Assembly: GCA_013202335.1 (NCBI GenBank)
Contig: JABMQR010000288.1
Span: 1 to 39,114 of the forward strand
Reading direction: 5' to 3'
Length of the DNA stretch: 39,114 bases
Origin: Bacteroidota bacterium
Lineage (GTDB): Bacteria; Spirochaetota; Spirochaetia; JABMQR01
The translations under genes were made by a program, and so were the position numbers. Position 1 is the first letter of the stretch. Each line of letters begins with the position of its first letter. This document shows positions 31,517 through 39,114 of the stretch, piece by piece. The notes below the pieces were generated by a model. The model saw nothing but the letters and a program-made list of their open reading frames with translations, was not told the DNA's origin and did no database searches.

Positions 31517-32058
31517 TTGCATTTTCACCACCGGTATTTGGATACTAAGAAAACACGTAAACAAAATATAGCAGCTGTCATACTGCTCTTTGCTTTATCC
31601 ATGATTTCAGCAACAGAACCAGCTCCATTTACTAACCCTGACTACCGGGACCTTGAGCCGCATATAACGACGGATGGGAAACGCCTGTTTTTTGACAGTA
31701 TCCGCCCAAAACCCGGATCACCCAGTCCCAATAATTGAGGAATGTGGGTTACAGAACGACCAGGATCCGAATCACCATGGGAACCACCGGAGTATTTCAG
31801 CCAGGGAATGTTTCTGACAACTGCAGAGAATGGGAATTTGTACTATACAGACACCTCCACCTATCGGCAAAGCAAAGGAATATCGGCAAGAACTCCTGAT
31901 GCTGGGGATGGTCGGAAGCAGTAAATCTGGACGATATCATAAATGGACCACTGTACAACAACTGTGCATCCCTCTCTCCTGATGGTACAGTTTTCTTCTA
32001 CGCCTATGAAGGGGATATTTACTGGTTAAATGCAGACATACTTCAAGAGTACAGGTAA
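31517..32058 (+). pseudogene. Broken PD40/TolB-like beta-propeller lipoprotein-like gene
   Basis: Three collinear pieces of one protein are visible. The first has an export-type N-terminus (IAAVILLFALSMISATEPAP) followed by PHITTDGKRLFFDSIRP and hits an in-frame TGA at 31736-31738. The second continues in the same frame with MWVTERPGSESPW and GNLYYTDTSTYR. The third, after a frame change near 31905-31915, reads GWSEAVNLDDIINGPL, CASLSPDGTVFFYAYE and GDIYWLNADILQEYR. These are repeats and the end motif of PD40 (TolB-like) propellers. At about 180 codons it is much shorter than relatives, so internal segments have been lost too. No ATG start is evident. Confidence 0.65.
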
Positions 32059-32204
32059 ATGCTTTAATAGTAATACTTTATTTTATCTTGGTAGATAGCA
32101 CATTGAATGATATACTTTTTATTGAATCCATCAGGTTACTCAAAATAGTTTTTAAAACAGGAAAATTAAGTGAATCTGAATCAAAGATGTAAGTGCGGCA
32201 TACT

Positions 32205-33449
32205 ATGAAAACATTCAGAAATATTAAATGGCTTTTACTCATTCTATCACTTTCAATGCATATCATTGCATTTCTTCATTTTAATAGTGGTGGAGGAACG
32301 TACAACCTGCCAGTTGAATGGACCGTCGATTTCAATCTACTCATATCATTATCAGCTGTTTTCATGCTGGTAATATATATCTTCAATAAAAAACGAAACG
32401 TTGTACTGCTTTTTTTTATTTTCCGTATAATACTGTTTCTCATACTGGGCATACCGTTCGGCAGCCTGCTTGATCTTGAATACATATTACTTTTTTCACT
32501 ATTGATAGATATAAATCTTTTCGTTAAATATCCCGTCAATTTAATAGGCTCAGTAACAATCCTGACACTCTCGATGTTTCTGCAAATGCCCATGAGTATA
32601 TACAATATCACGCGTGCAGCACCAAATCTTATCAGTATGTTAACCTATGGAATCCTGGGAAGTGCTGTCGCCGCTATTTTAATAGTTCTACGAAAATTAC
32701 TTGATGACCTAACCCGGTATAATACGCAGATAGAGGGAATGAATGGTCTGGTAACCCGCCTAATCGGAGTAAATAAGGGCTATCTTGAATATGCCTCCAA
32801 AATAAAAAATGAATCTACCAAGAATGAAAGAAGTCGGATAATACAGGAACTGCACGATATTGTCGGGAAATCATTTACAAATATTTTCGCCATGATGGAT
32901 GCATCATTGAAACACCCTCCTTCAAACATACAGGAACATGAGGAAATCTACACATGGGCGAAGGAACAAGCCCAGCAGGGATTGGATGAAACCAGAGTTG
33001 TCCTTTATAGAATGAGAGAGATGAAAGAATCTGATACTAGCGGCATGAAAGCAATCCTGTCTCTGGTAAGGACCTTTCAGCAGGCAACAAGGGCAGAAGT
33101 AAACATCTCGTGGGGAAACCTGCCAACATATATCAATCCCGAAATAGATTTACTCATTTATCATGTTATTCAGGAATCTTTGGTTAATGCATTTCGTCAT
33201 GGGAATGCAACACATATAGTCATCCTTTTCTGGATGACCAACGAGAATCTTTTGCTCACAATCAAGGATAACGGCATTGGGAGTAACAGTAAAAAGAAAG
33301 GAATTGGTCAGGAAAGTATGGAAAGGCGTATAGCCGAAATTGATGGATTAATAACTTTCAAACAGACAAAAGAAGGATATGTGGTTCAAACAAGCATCCC
33401 CCGGGAAAGGATCATGAAAAATGAAGAAATTGAAAATTCTTATAGTTGA
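32205..33449 (+). CDS. NarL-type sensor histidine kinase (HisKA_3)
   Basis: The 414-residue kinase has an N-terminal membrane region with about five or six helices (residues 8-165). A short coiled linker and a HisKA_3 dimerisation helix follow, with RSRIIQELHDIVGKSF (phospho-acceptor His217). The ATP-binding domain includes the N box IQESLVNAFRHGNATH, the G1 box DNGIGSNSKKKGIG and QESMERRIAEIDG. There is almost no extracytoplasmic loop, so the signal is probably sensed in the membrane or through a partner such as a binding protein. The ATG at 32205 was chosen over a GTG four codons upstream. The gene overlaps the response regulator by 29 bp. Its position before a GH28 and sugar-transport operon suggests control of glycan uptake. 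Confidence 0.9.
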   Translation: MKTFRNIKWLLLILSLSMHIIAFLHFNSGGGTYNLPVEWTVDFNLLISLSAVFMLVIYIFNKKRNVVLLFFIFRIILFLILGIPFGSLLDLEYILLFSLLIDINLFVKYPVNLIGSVTILTLSMFLQMPMSIYNITRAAPNLISMLTYGILGSAVAAILIVLRKLLDDLTRYNTQIEGMNGLVTRLIGVNKGYLEYASKIKNESTKNERSRIIQELHDIVGKSFTNIFAMMDASLKHPPSNIQEHEEIYTWAKEQAQQGLDETRVVLYRMREMKESDTSGMKAILSLVRTFQQATRAEVNISWGNLPTYINPEIDLLIYHVIQESLVNAFRHGNATHIVILFWMTNENLLLTIKDNGIGSNSKKKGIGQESMERRIAEIDGLITFKQTKEGYVVQTSIPRERIMKNEEIENSYS

Positions 33450-34086
33450 TGACCAGAAACTTTTCGCAGACAGCCTTGGAAAAGTAATTGGGTCTGAAAA
33501 AGATACCATTGAGAGCGTCAATGCAGTTACAGGCGGCAAAGAGGCCTTAACATCAATCAAGAATGAAATTCCGGATATCATCCTCATGGATATTCATATG
33601 CCTGAAATGGATGGGATTGAGTTAACCAAGGCAATCCATAGAAAGTATCCTGATATCAAAATCCTTATGCTGACTACCTTTGGGTATGATGAATATGTTA
33701 AGGATGCAATGAATTATGGAGCTGTGGGCTATCTCCTTAAGGATATCTCTTCTGAGGAGCTGCTGGCATCAATCCAGGGGGCAAGCAAAGGGCTGCGAAT
33801 TGTATCCCAAAAAGTACTTGAAGGGGCCTACAAAACAAACAGGCAGCCCGCCGGGCCTCAAAGCATTCCAGACTGGTACTATCAGTTGACTCACAGAGAA
33901 AAAGAGATCCTCATACTCGTTCAGAAAGGTTTTAGTAACGATGAAATTGCTGAGCAGGTTCTCCTTAGCGTTCAGACAGTAAAAAACTATTTAAGTACTA
34001 TTTACGAAAAACTGGGCGTTAAAAACAGATTTCAGGCAATGCGGTTGGCTATGGAATATAAGGTGAATTCCATTCCTCTCAGATAG
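33421..34086 (+). CDS. NarL/LuxR-type response regulator
   Basis: The 221-residue protein has a receiver domain (1-120) with the acidic pocket LIVDDQ (Asp10, Asp11), the phospho-acceptor Asp57 in IILMDIHMPEMDG, the Thr switch LMLTTFG and Lys107 in GYLLKD. The LuxR-type DNA-binding domain (about 155-215) reads LTHREKEILILVQKGFSNDE, then IAEQVLLSVQTVKNYLSTIY. AAAGGATC stands before the ATG. It is translated with the kinase, and its TAG stop overlaps the first of two 28-bp sites placed before the GH28 and binding-protein genes. This makes it the best candidate activator of the downstream locus. Confidence 0.92.
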   Translation: MKKLKILIVDDQKLFADSLGKVIGSEKDTIESVNAVTGGKEALTSIKNEIPDIILMDIHMPEMDGIELTKAIHRKYPDIKILMLTTFGYDEYVKDAMNYGAVGYLLKDISSEELLASIQGASKGLRIVSQKVLEGAYKTNRQPAGPQSIPDWYYQLTHREKEILILVQKGFSNDEIAEQVLLSVQTVKNYLSTIYEKLGVKNRFQAMRLAMEYKVNSIPLR

Positions 34087-34112
34087 TACCAAAGTACTGT
34101 ATTTTATGACTT
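34085..34112 (+). promoter_or_regulatory. 28-bp regulatory site, copy 1 (before the GH28 gene)
   Basis: The site has AGTAC-N4-GTACT symmetry followed by GTATTTTATGACTT and is 26/28 identical to 35674-35701. Exactly 7 bp after it comes TTATTT (34120-34125) as -35, then 17 bp and TATACT (34143-34148) as -10. This spacing is what an activator that contacts RNA polymerase at the -35 would need. The -10 overlaps a further 9-bp inverted repeat, CTCTATACT (34140-34148) with AGTATAGAG (34154-34162). Confidence 0.7.
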
Positions 34113-34184
34113 CTTTACCTTATTTTCATGCTTTATACCCTCTATACTCAGCAAGTATAGAGTTAAAGATAAAGGTACTATTAT

Positions 34185-35651
34185 ATGAATCATGAAAAAA
34201 CAAATACGTATTATGTAATGGATTTTGGAGCTGCCGGGGATGGAATTCACAAAGATACCGTCTCAATTCAGAGAGCCGTCGATACCTGTTCTGCTAAAGG
34301 CGGCGGTATTGTCTACTTCTCATCCGGATACAGATTCCTGACTGGTACAATCTATCTGGATAACAATATCACCCTGTTCATTGCGAAAAACTCTATCCTT
34401 CTGGGATCGACAGAGGTTGAAAATTATTGTGATGATACCGGTATCTGCCCCTATTATCCCGAACCCCTCGATCGATGCCTTGTGTATGGAAAGGATAAAA
34501 AAAATATCTCTTTTACCGGACCCGGTACTATTGATGGACAGTTCAGGGAGAGCTTTCTGGACAAACATGACAATCCGCTTGAAACAGATAAAGATCAGAG
34601 ACCTATGCTGATTCGGCTTGAGAATTGCTCTCATATAAGCATGAAGGATTTGCATATTAAAGGTGCATATTCCTGGTGTGTTCATTTGAAATACTGCAAA
34701 GAGGTGAAAATTCATCATCTCACAATTAGTAACGATCGTCAGGATGGGCTGAATATTGAAAGTTCTGAAAATATAACTATATCTGACTGTACACTCTATT
34801 GTGGTGATGACGGGATAGCACTTACCACAAGTAACAAGAATAAACCGCTAAAAAACCTCACCGTCACCAACTGTATAATCAGTTCCAGATGGGCAGGCAT
34901 CCGCTTGGGACCGCTCTCGAAAGGGAACTTCGAAAATATCATCATATCCAACTGTGTTTTGCAAAATTGCGGTGGTGGTGGAATTAAAATAGGAATGTTT
35001 GAAGGAGCGGAAATCAAAAACTGCATCTTTTCATCCATCATTATGGATAGAGTGACTGCTCCAATCCTGATAATGAATACACAATGGACAGATATCGGAT
35101 CGTTAGATCAGGATCCAAAAATGATGCCCCTTGGGAAAATCAGAAATCTTCATTTTACTGATATGCAAATCACTGCTCATGCCGGACCTACCGCACCCTG
35201 GGATCAGAGTGAATATTCTCAAAATGATCTCGAAAACTTCCTGAAAAGGCCGGATAGAAACAGCACCATTTTCCTTCATGGTCATCGTGATGCTCCGCTA
35301 GAGAATATATTTTTCAGGAATATCAACGTTACCTTTCCTGGAGGAGTAACCAAACTGCAGGCTGAACGATCTGATCTCGTAGACATGCATGAAATTGATA
35401 TTCACGCAAACGGTTACTGGACAGAGGATAAGGATATTTGGGGGATTCCCCTCTCTTATGCCCTGTTCTGCAGACATATCAACAACTCGTTTTTTAGTGA
35501 GCTATTCATCAATCTTGAAAAAGATGATGAGCGCCCGCCTATTGCGTTCTATAACTCAAAATCGATTGAACTCAACCGAATCTGGGTTGCTAGCCGAAAA
35601 GCAAAAAGAGAGGATATACATCTTATTAATTGTGGAGATCATACATCTTAA
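34185..35651 (+). CDS. GH28-like right-handed beta-helix glycosidase
   Basis: The 488-residue protein begins with the pectate-lyase-3/GH28 opening YVMDFGAAGDGIHKDTVSIQ and continues with the parallel beta-helix rungs of polygalacturonase-like enzymes. Candidate catalytic acids are Asp187 (NDRQDGLNIES) and Asp208-Asp209 (CGDDGIAL). The usual GHG and RIK motifs of GH28 are not present; the corresponding stretch is SRWAGIRLGPLSKG. It therefore belongs to a divergent GH28-like group, and the substrate (galacturonide, rhamnogalacturonan piece or another uronide) is uncertain. There is no signal peptide, so it would work on imported oligosaccharides. AAAGG lies 9 bases before the ATG. Confidence 0.8.
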   Translation: MNHEKTNTYYVMDFGAAGDGIHKDTVSIQRAVDTCSAKGGGIVYFSSGYRFLTGTIYLDNNITLFIAKNSILLGSTEVENYCDDTGICPYYPEPLDRCLVYGKDKKNISFTGPGTIDGQFRESFLDKHDNPLETDKDQRPMLIRLENCSHISMKDLHIKGAYSWCVHLKYCKEVKIHHLTISNDRQDGLNIESSENITISDCTLYCGDDGIALTTSNKNKPLKNLTVTNCIISSRWAGIRLGPLSKGNFENIIISNCVLQNCGGGGIKIGMFEGAEIKNCIFSSIIMDRVTAPILIMNTQWTDIGSLDQDPKMMPLGKIRNLHFTDMQITAHAGPTAPWDQSEYSQNDLENFLKRPDRNSTIFLHGHRDAPLENIFFRNINVTFPGGVTKLQAERSDLVDMHEIDIHANGYWTEDKDIWGIPLSYALFCRHINNSFFSELFINLEKDDERPPIAFYNSKSIELNRIWVASRKAKREDIHLINCGDHTS

Positions 35652-35673
35652 TGTACCATCTATACCTGCAGGC

Positions 35674-35701
35674 AGTACAAAAGTACCGTATTTTATGACT
35701 T
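35674..35701 (+). promoter_or_regulatory. 28-bp regulatory site, copy 2 (before the second binding-protein gene)
   Basis: Same AGTAC-N4-GTAC half-site pair and GTATTTTATGACTT tail as 34085-34112, with two differences. TTGTTT (35709-35714) follows at the same 7-bp distance as the -35. TACGCT (35731-35736) is a 16-bp-spaced, weak -10. This predicts a separate promoter, under the same regulator, for the transport genes. Confidence 0.7.
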
Positions 35702-35809
35702 TGGTATCTTGTTTTAGCAGAAGTCTCTGGTACGCTTAAGTTAAGTCTGGAGCGAAATCTGATTGAATAATTATCCAGGCTGGAACTTACTATCAATAAG
35801 GAGAAGGAA

Positions 35810-37087
35810 ATGAAGAAATTACTGTTTCTGGTGATTTGTTTTACTATGATCTCAGGAGTTTTCCTGTTTGCGGGAGGAGAGAAAGAGGAAGCAAAGGTTG
35901 AGGTTACTACTGTAACTGTCATGACATGGAATTCAGGATATAACCTGGAAGTGGATCAGGTGCTTGTTGAGAAATTTCAGGAGGCAAACCCGTCTATCAA
36001 AGTAGAGTTGATGAGTGTTCCTCAAGGATTTGATGATAAAGTTCTGACCTCTCATGCCGCCAAGAATACACCTGATGGTTTTTTGATGTGGAATACTCCT
36101 CAGTTTGTCGAGGCAGGTGTTGCAGAGGATTTAACCCCTTATATCGAACGGGACAATATTGATATGGACAGATATCATCCTGTTACCAAATTATGGGCTG
36201 AATATAAAGGCGGTATCTATGGCCTGCCTAAGGATTATACTCCCAGAGCTATTTACTACAATAAAAATGTATTTGACGAAGCCGGTATAGCATACCCCAA
36301 GGATGGATGGACTTTCGCAGATTTCAAGGATACTGTCAAAAAACTAACAAATGGCAAAAGCGGTGCGGATGCTCGCTACGGTTATGTCGCAATTCCAGGA
36401 CATACTTATGCCATGCAGGGCTATATCTGGTCTAACGGGGGCGATCTTGTTAGTGCTGACGGAATGACGGCCAGTGGCTATATTGATTCAAAAGAAGTGG
36501 TGGAAGTTGTTCAGTGGTATAGGGAACTTTACGAAATGTCTATTACTACCAGTACCATGGATGCCTACCAGAATCTTGGACAGACTGAATTCCAGACTGG
36601 AATTGTAGGTATGATGGATAACGGATCATGGCCCATATCAGTTTTCAAAGACGATACAAGCCTGAACTTTGGTATTGTTGCTCCTCCAGTTCCCAGGGCA
36701 GGGATGAAACCTTCTCCTGTTATCCATTCCTCCACATATTCAATGTTCACATATGCCAAAAATAAAGAGGCTGTATGGGAATATATGAAGTTTGTTGGTG
36801 GGCCAGAGGGAATGAGGTTGATTGAAGAAACCAAATATTCAATTGGGGCAATACCCAGTGTTACTGAAACAAGCGGCCTGGCTGAGGAACCTTATCTTGG
36901 TGATTTTTATCGTATTTCCCTGGATGCAGATATGGCACCTGTATTTACCCGTAACCCGAAATGGTTTGAAGCAGATGGAGAATTCTCAACAGCTCTGGAG
37001 CGTATCTTTATAACTGGTGCGGATATTCAGTCAACATTAACCGAAGCTGCCAGGAAAATGGATACCATTTTGCAGGGCAAGAACTAG
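35810..37087 (+). CDS. Carbohydrate ABC transporter solute-binding protein (locus 2)
   Basis: A 425-residue family-1 sugar-binding protein. Its signal peptide is KKLLFLVICFTMISGVFLFAGG, and the mature region starts GGEKEEAKVEV without a lipobox Cys. Hallmarks are VTVMTWNSGYNLEVDQVLVE, FQEANPSIKVELMSVPQG, YGLPKDYTPRAIYYNKNVFD and EAGIAYPKDGWTFADF, the last typical of this family. AAGGAGAAGGAA stands directly before the ATG. It follows the GH28-like gene but has its own predicted promoter. The ligand is probably the oligosaccharide cut by that enzyme. A hairpin at 37106-37129 separates it from the permease genes. Confidence 0.93.
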   Translation: MKKLLFLVICFTMISGVFLFAGGEKEEAKVEVTTVTVMTWNSGYNLEVDQVLVEKFQEANPSIKVELMSVPQGFDDKVLTSHAAKNTPDGFLMWNTPQFVEAGVAEDLTPYIERDNIDMDRYHPVTKLWAEYKGGIYGLPKDYTPRAIYYNKNVFDEAGIAYPKDGWTFADFKDTVKKLTNGKSGADARYGYVAIPGHTYAMQGYIWSNGGDLVSADGMTASGYIDSKEVVEVVQWYRELYEMSITTSTMDAYQNLGQTEFQTGIVGMMDNGSWPISVFKDDTSLNFGIVAPPVPRAGMKPSPVIHSSTYSMFTYAKNKEAVWEYMKFVGGPEGMRLIEETKYSIGAIPSVTETSGLAEEPYLGDFYRISLDADMAPVFTRNPKWFEADGEFSTALERIFITGADIQSTLTEAARKMDTILQGKN

Positions 37088-37105
37088 AATTAAATTATTT
37101 TTCTG

Positions 37106-37129
37106 GAGGAAGAGCAGTTGCTCTTCCTC
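37106..37129 (+). terminator. Attenuator/terminator hairpin between binding protein and permease genes
   Basis: GAGGAAGAGC (37106-37115) pairs perfectly with GCTCTTCCTC (37120-37129) around AGTT and is followed by TTTATT. A partial stop here would make the binding protein more abundant than the permeases, as in the first transport locus. Confidence 0.7.
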
Positions 37130-37162
37130 TTTATTAATCAATTATTGGAATCGAGATATTTT

Positions 37163-38062
37163 ATGAAACATTTTAGTATAACTACAAGAGAAAAAATTGA
37201 CGGATATCTCTTTATTTCACCTTGGATAATAGGTTTTTTACTATTCTATTCAGTTCCTATGGTGTTTTCCTTTATTGTCAGTTTTTGTAATTGGGATTAC
37301 TTACAGAATTTAACCTTTATCGGTCTGAGAAATTATTTTAAGATTTTTTCCTTGGATGGATATGCCCTGTCCGGATTGAAAAAAACAGCCATATTTGTAG
37401 GTTTGGAAGTGCCCCTGCAGTTAGGTCTTGCTCTGGCTATTGCATACTTATTAACCCAGAGCTTGCGAGGTACAAAAATAACCAGGGCTATTGTATATTT
37501 ACCTGCTGTTATTTCCGGAGCTGTAGGTGGATTGATCTGGCGATATATGTTTAATACCCAAACTGGTGTGCTTAACTATCTTCTTTCATTTGTAGGAGTA
37601 AAACCTATTCCCTGGATAGATGATCCGAACATTGCTTTATATTCAATTGTTCTTACCGGGATTTGGGCGATTGGTCAGCCTATGATCCTGTTTCTTGCTG
37701 CCATAGAGGGAGTTCCGAGGAACTACTATGAAAGCGCTGAGATAGATGGAGCTGGAAAATTCAGTCAGTTTTTTCATATTACGCTTCCTTTAATTTCACC
37801 AACGATTTTCCTTAATCTGATCATTGTCATGATTCAGCAGTTCCAGATGCTGGCTCCGATTATTGTTATAACCGGGGGAGGACCCGTAAAAGCAACGTAT
37901 CTGTATTCATATGTAGAGTATCAAAATGCATTTAAGTATCTAAAGATGGGCTATGCATCAGCTCTTTCATGGTTCATGTTTATTATAATTCTCCTTCTGG
38001 CCCTTATCCTTTTTAAATCTTCAAAGAAGTGGGTTTATTATCACAGCGAGAAAGGTAATTAA
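37163..38062 (+). CDS. Carbohydrate ABC transporter permease, MalF-like (locus 2)
   Basis: A 299-residue permease with six helices. The ORF is open from 37118, but that start lies inside the hairpin; MKHFSITTREKIDGYLFISPW at 37163 fits the family, though its ribosome-binding site is weak. The EAA loop is YYESAEIDGAGKFSQFFHITLPLI. The helix IVMIQQFQMLAPIIVITGGGP is typical of sugar permeases of this class. Five base pairs separate it from the next permease. No ATPase gene follows. Confidence 0.9.
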   Translation: MKHFSITTREKIDGYLFISPWIIGFLLFYSVPMVFSFIVSFCNWDYLQNLTFIGLRNYFKIFSLDGYALSGLKKTAIFVGLEVPLQLGLALAIAYLLTQSLRGTKITRAIVYLPAVISGAVGGLIWRYMFNTQTGVLNYLLSFVGVKPIPWIDDPNIALYSIVLTGIWAIGQPMILFLAAIEGVPRNYYESAEIDGAGKFSQFFHITLPLISPTIFLNLIIVMIQQFQMLAPIIVITGGGPVKATYLYSYVEYQNAFKYLKMGYASALSWFMFIIILLLALILFKSSKKWVYYHSEKGN

Positions 38063-38067
38063 AAACA

Positions 38068-38907
38068 ATGAGAACTTTGACTATAAAGAAAACCGGAACG
38101 CAGTTGTTCCTATATATTCTGTTAATTTTAACTTCAATGGTGTTCTTTCTTCCTGTTTACTGGGTTTTTGTTAAGGCCGTAAATGGACCGGTAGGTCTCT
38201 TCCATTATCCACCGGATTTAATACCTAAGCGATTCAGTTTAGTAAATTTCACAAATGCTTTTACAAATTACTCATTGTTCAGGAATTTCTTAAATACATG
38301 CAAAATTCTTCTTTTTGCCCTAAGCGGTGCAAGTATATCTTCTGCTATTATAGGGTATGGTTTTGCCCGTATGCGATTTCCTGGTCGGAACATCTTATTC
38401 ATGATAGTAATTGCGAGTATACTCATACCATGGGATGTTAAGATTATCCCTCAATTCATGCTATTCAGTAAATTAGGCTGGACAAATACGATTTTACCTC
38501 TGGTAGTACCCCTCTGGTTTGGATTTCCATTTTATATTTTTATTTTTCGTCAATTTATTATGCAGATCCCCTATGAGCTTGATGAATCCGCAATAATAGA
38601 CGGCTGCAACCGCTGGTCAATATTCAGACATATTCTGGTTCCCTTATTGAAAGCTCCGATAATTACAGTTTTAGTTCTTGAATTTGTACGCACCTGGAAT
38701 GATTTTCTCGATCCGCTGATCTATCTTAGTACGACATTAGAATACACATTAAGCCTTGGAATATACTATATGGTTTCGCCTTACAATATGGATTGGGGAT
38801 CTGTCATGGCAGCATCTTCACTTGCAGTCCTCTTTCCGGTTATGGTTTTTTTCTTTTTACAGAAATATCTTCTTGGAGGTTTGACCTTTGCCGGTTTGAA
38901 GGAATAA
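38068..38907 (+). CDS. Carbohydrate ABC transporter permease, MalG-like (locus 2)
   Basis: A 279-residue permease with six helices. It starts MRTLTIKKTGTQLFLYILLI and has the EAA loop ELDESAIIDGCNRWSIFRHI. The C-terminus LLGGLTFAGLKE is usual for this class. The ribosome-binding site GAAAGG lies in the end of the previous gene. It is the last gene of the operon; a terminator follows at 38917-38945. Confidence 0.92.
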   Translation: MRTLTIKKTGTQLFLYILLILTSMVFFLPVYWVFVKAVNGPVGLFHYPPDLIPKRFSLVNFTNAFTNYSLFRNFLNTCKILLFALSGASISSAIIGYGFARMRFPGRNILFMIVIASILIPWDVKIIPQFMLFSKLGWTNTILPLVVPLWFGFPFYIFIFRQFIMQIPYELDESAIIDGCNRWSIFRHILVPLLKAPIITVLVLEFVRTWNDFLDPLIYLSTTLEYTLSLGIYYMVSPYNMDWGSVMAASSLAVLFPVMVFFFLQKYLLGGLTFAGLKE

Positions 38908-38916
38908 CCTTATAAC

Positions 38917-38945
38917 TCCTGCTGCTGCAATAGTCGGCAGCAGGA
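38917..38945 (+). terminator. Intrinsic terminator of the second transport operon
   Basis: TCCTGCTGC (38917-38925) pairs with GCAGCAGGA (38937-38945) and is followed by TCTTT. It closes the operon. Nothing recognisable was seen in the remaining 169 bp to the window end. Confidence 0.75.
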
Positions 38946-39114
38946 TCTTTCCCCTACTCTGACTATTGATGTAATATTCTTATAGTGTTCACTACCGTGG
39001 AGATTTTTCAGGAATGTAAAAAACAGAATAAAATCTGTTCATAAATTGTGTCTGTATCGGCAGCTTATTATCACGTATTCTCTCCTTTGGAGGAAAGTAA
39101 TCTGAGTATTGAGT

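Noticed and set aside
32060..32100. AGTAATACTTTATTTTAT stretch before the sensor kinase as a third regulator site
   Set aside because: It lacks the paired GTAC half-sites and only its AT-rich part resembles the motif.
37118..37162. Upstream start for the second MalF-like permease
   Set aside because: It would lie inside the terminator-like hairpin; the Met at 37163 matches the family N-terminus.

Overview
The window looks like a chromosomal segment of a free-living, saccharolytic spirochaete (Spirochaetales such as Spirochaeta or Oceanispirochaeta are my best guess). This rests on the moderate-to-low GC feel, the style of the solute-binding protein N-termini (ending in LFAAAEKE and LFAGGEKE), sugar ABC operons without their own ATPase, and the mix of families. 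No rRNA, tRNA, CRISPR array or complete transposase gene was found.

Region 1 (1-12.6 kb) is mostly housekeeping genes. It holds adenine deaminase (ade, minus strand), a broken DUF4395 membrane-protein gene, a HAD-IG 5'-nucleotidase, a PAS-GGDEF diguanylate cyclase, a long-chain acyl-CoA synthetase, a CcdA/DsbD-like protein with a TlpA-like thioredoxin, a flavodoxin, an MFS permease and a SixA-type phosphohistidine phosphatase. The spaces between these genes carry a family of multi-hairpin elements of about 175 bp. One copy sits inside the DUF4395 gene, is flanked by a 4-bp direct repeat (AAGT), and its exact removal restores the reading frame. A homopolymer of eight G/C bases adds a separate frameshift to the same gene. 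A 29-nt repeat and two long inverted repeats occupy other gaps.

Region 2 (12.7-19.3 kb) is one co-directional cluster: MoxR AAA+ ATPase, DUF58 protein, transglutaminase-like membrane protein, a nucleotidyltransferase-like protein, a TPM-domain (YgcG-like) membrane protein and LemA. The first three are a classic MoxR/DUF58/TGase envelope module. The last three extend it.

Region 3 (19.6-31.3 kb) is a catabolic locus for an amino-sugar glycan, probably a sulfated one. It runs ROK regulator, solute-binding protein, two permeases and a cytoplasmic GH20 hexosaminidase on the plus strand. A minus-strand operon follows (Gfo/Idh oxidoreductase, ThuA-like protein, flavoprotein with an iron-sulfur-type Cys motif), then an AraC regulator and a Cys-type sulfatase. 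A GH4-like C-terminal scrap and a broken PD40/TolB-like propeller gene mark decay at its edge.

Region 4 (32.2-38.9 kb) is a second glycan locus: a NarL-type sensor kinase and response regulator, a GH28-like beta-helix glycosidase, and a second solute-binding protein with two permeases. Two near-identical 28-bp sites (26/28) precede the GH28 and solute-binding-protein genes. Each lies exactly 7 bp upstream of a -35-like TTRTTT, which makes them good candidates for the binding site of the adjacent response regulator. In both ABC operons a strong hairpin separates the binding-protein gene from the permeases, and neither operon encodes an ATPase, so a shared MsiK-type ATPase elsewhere is implied.
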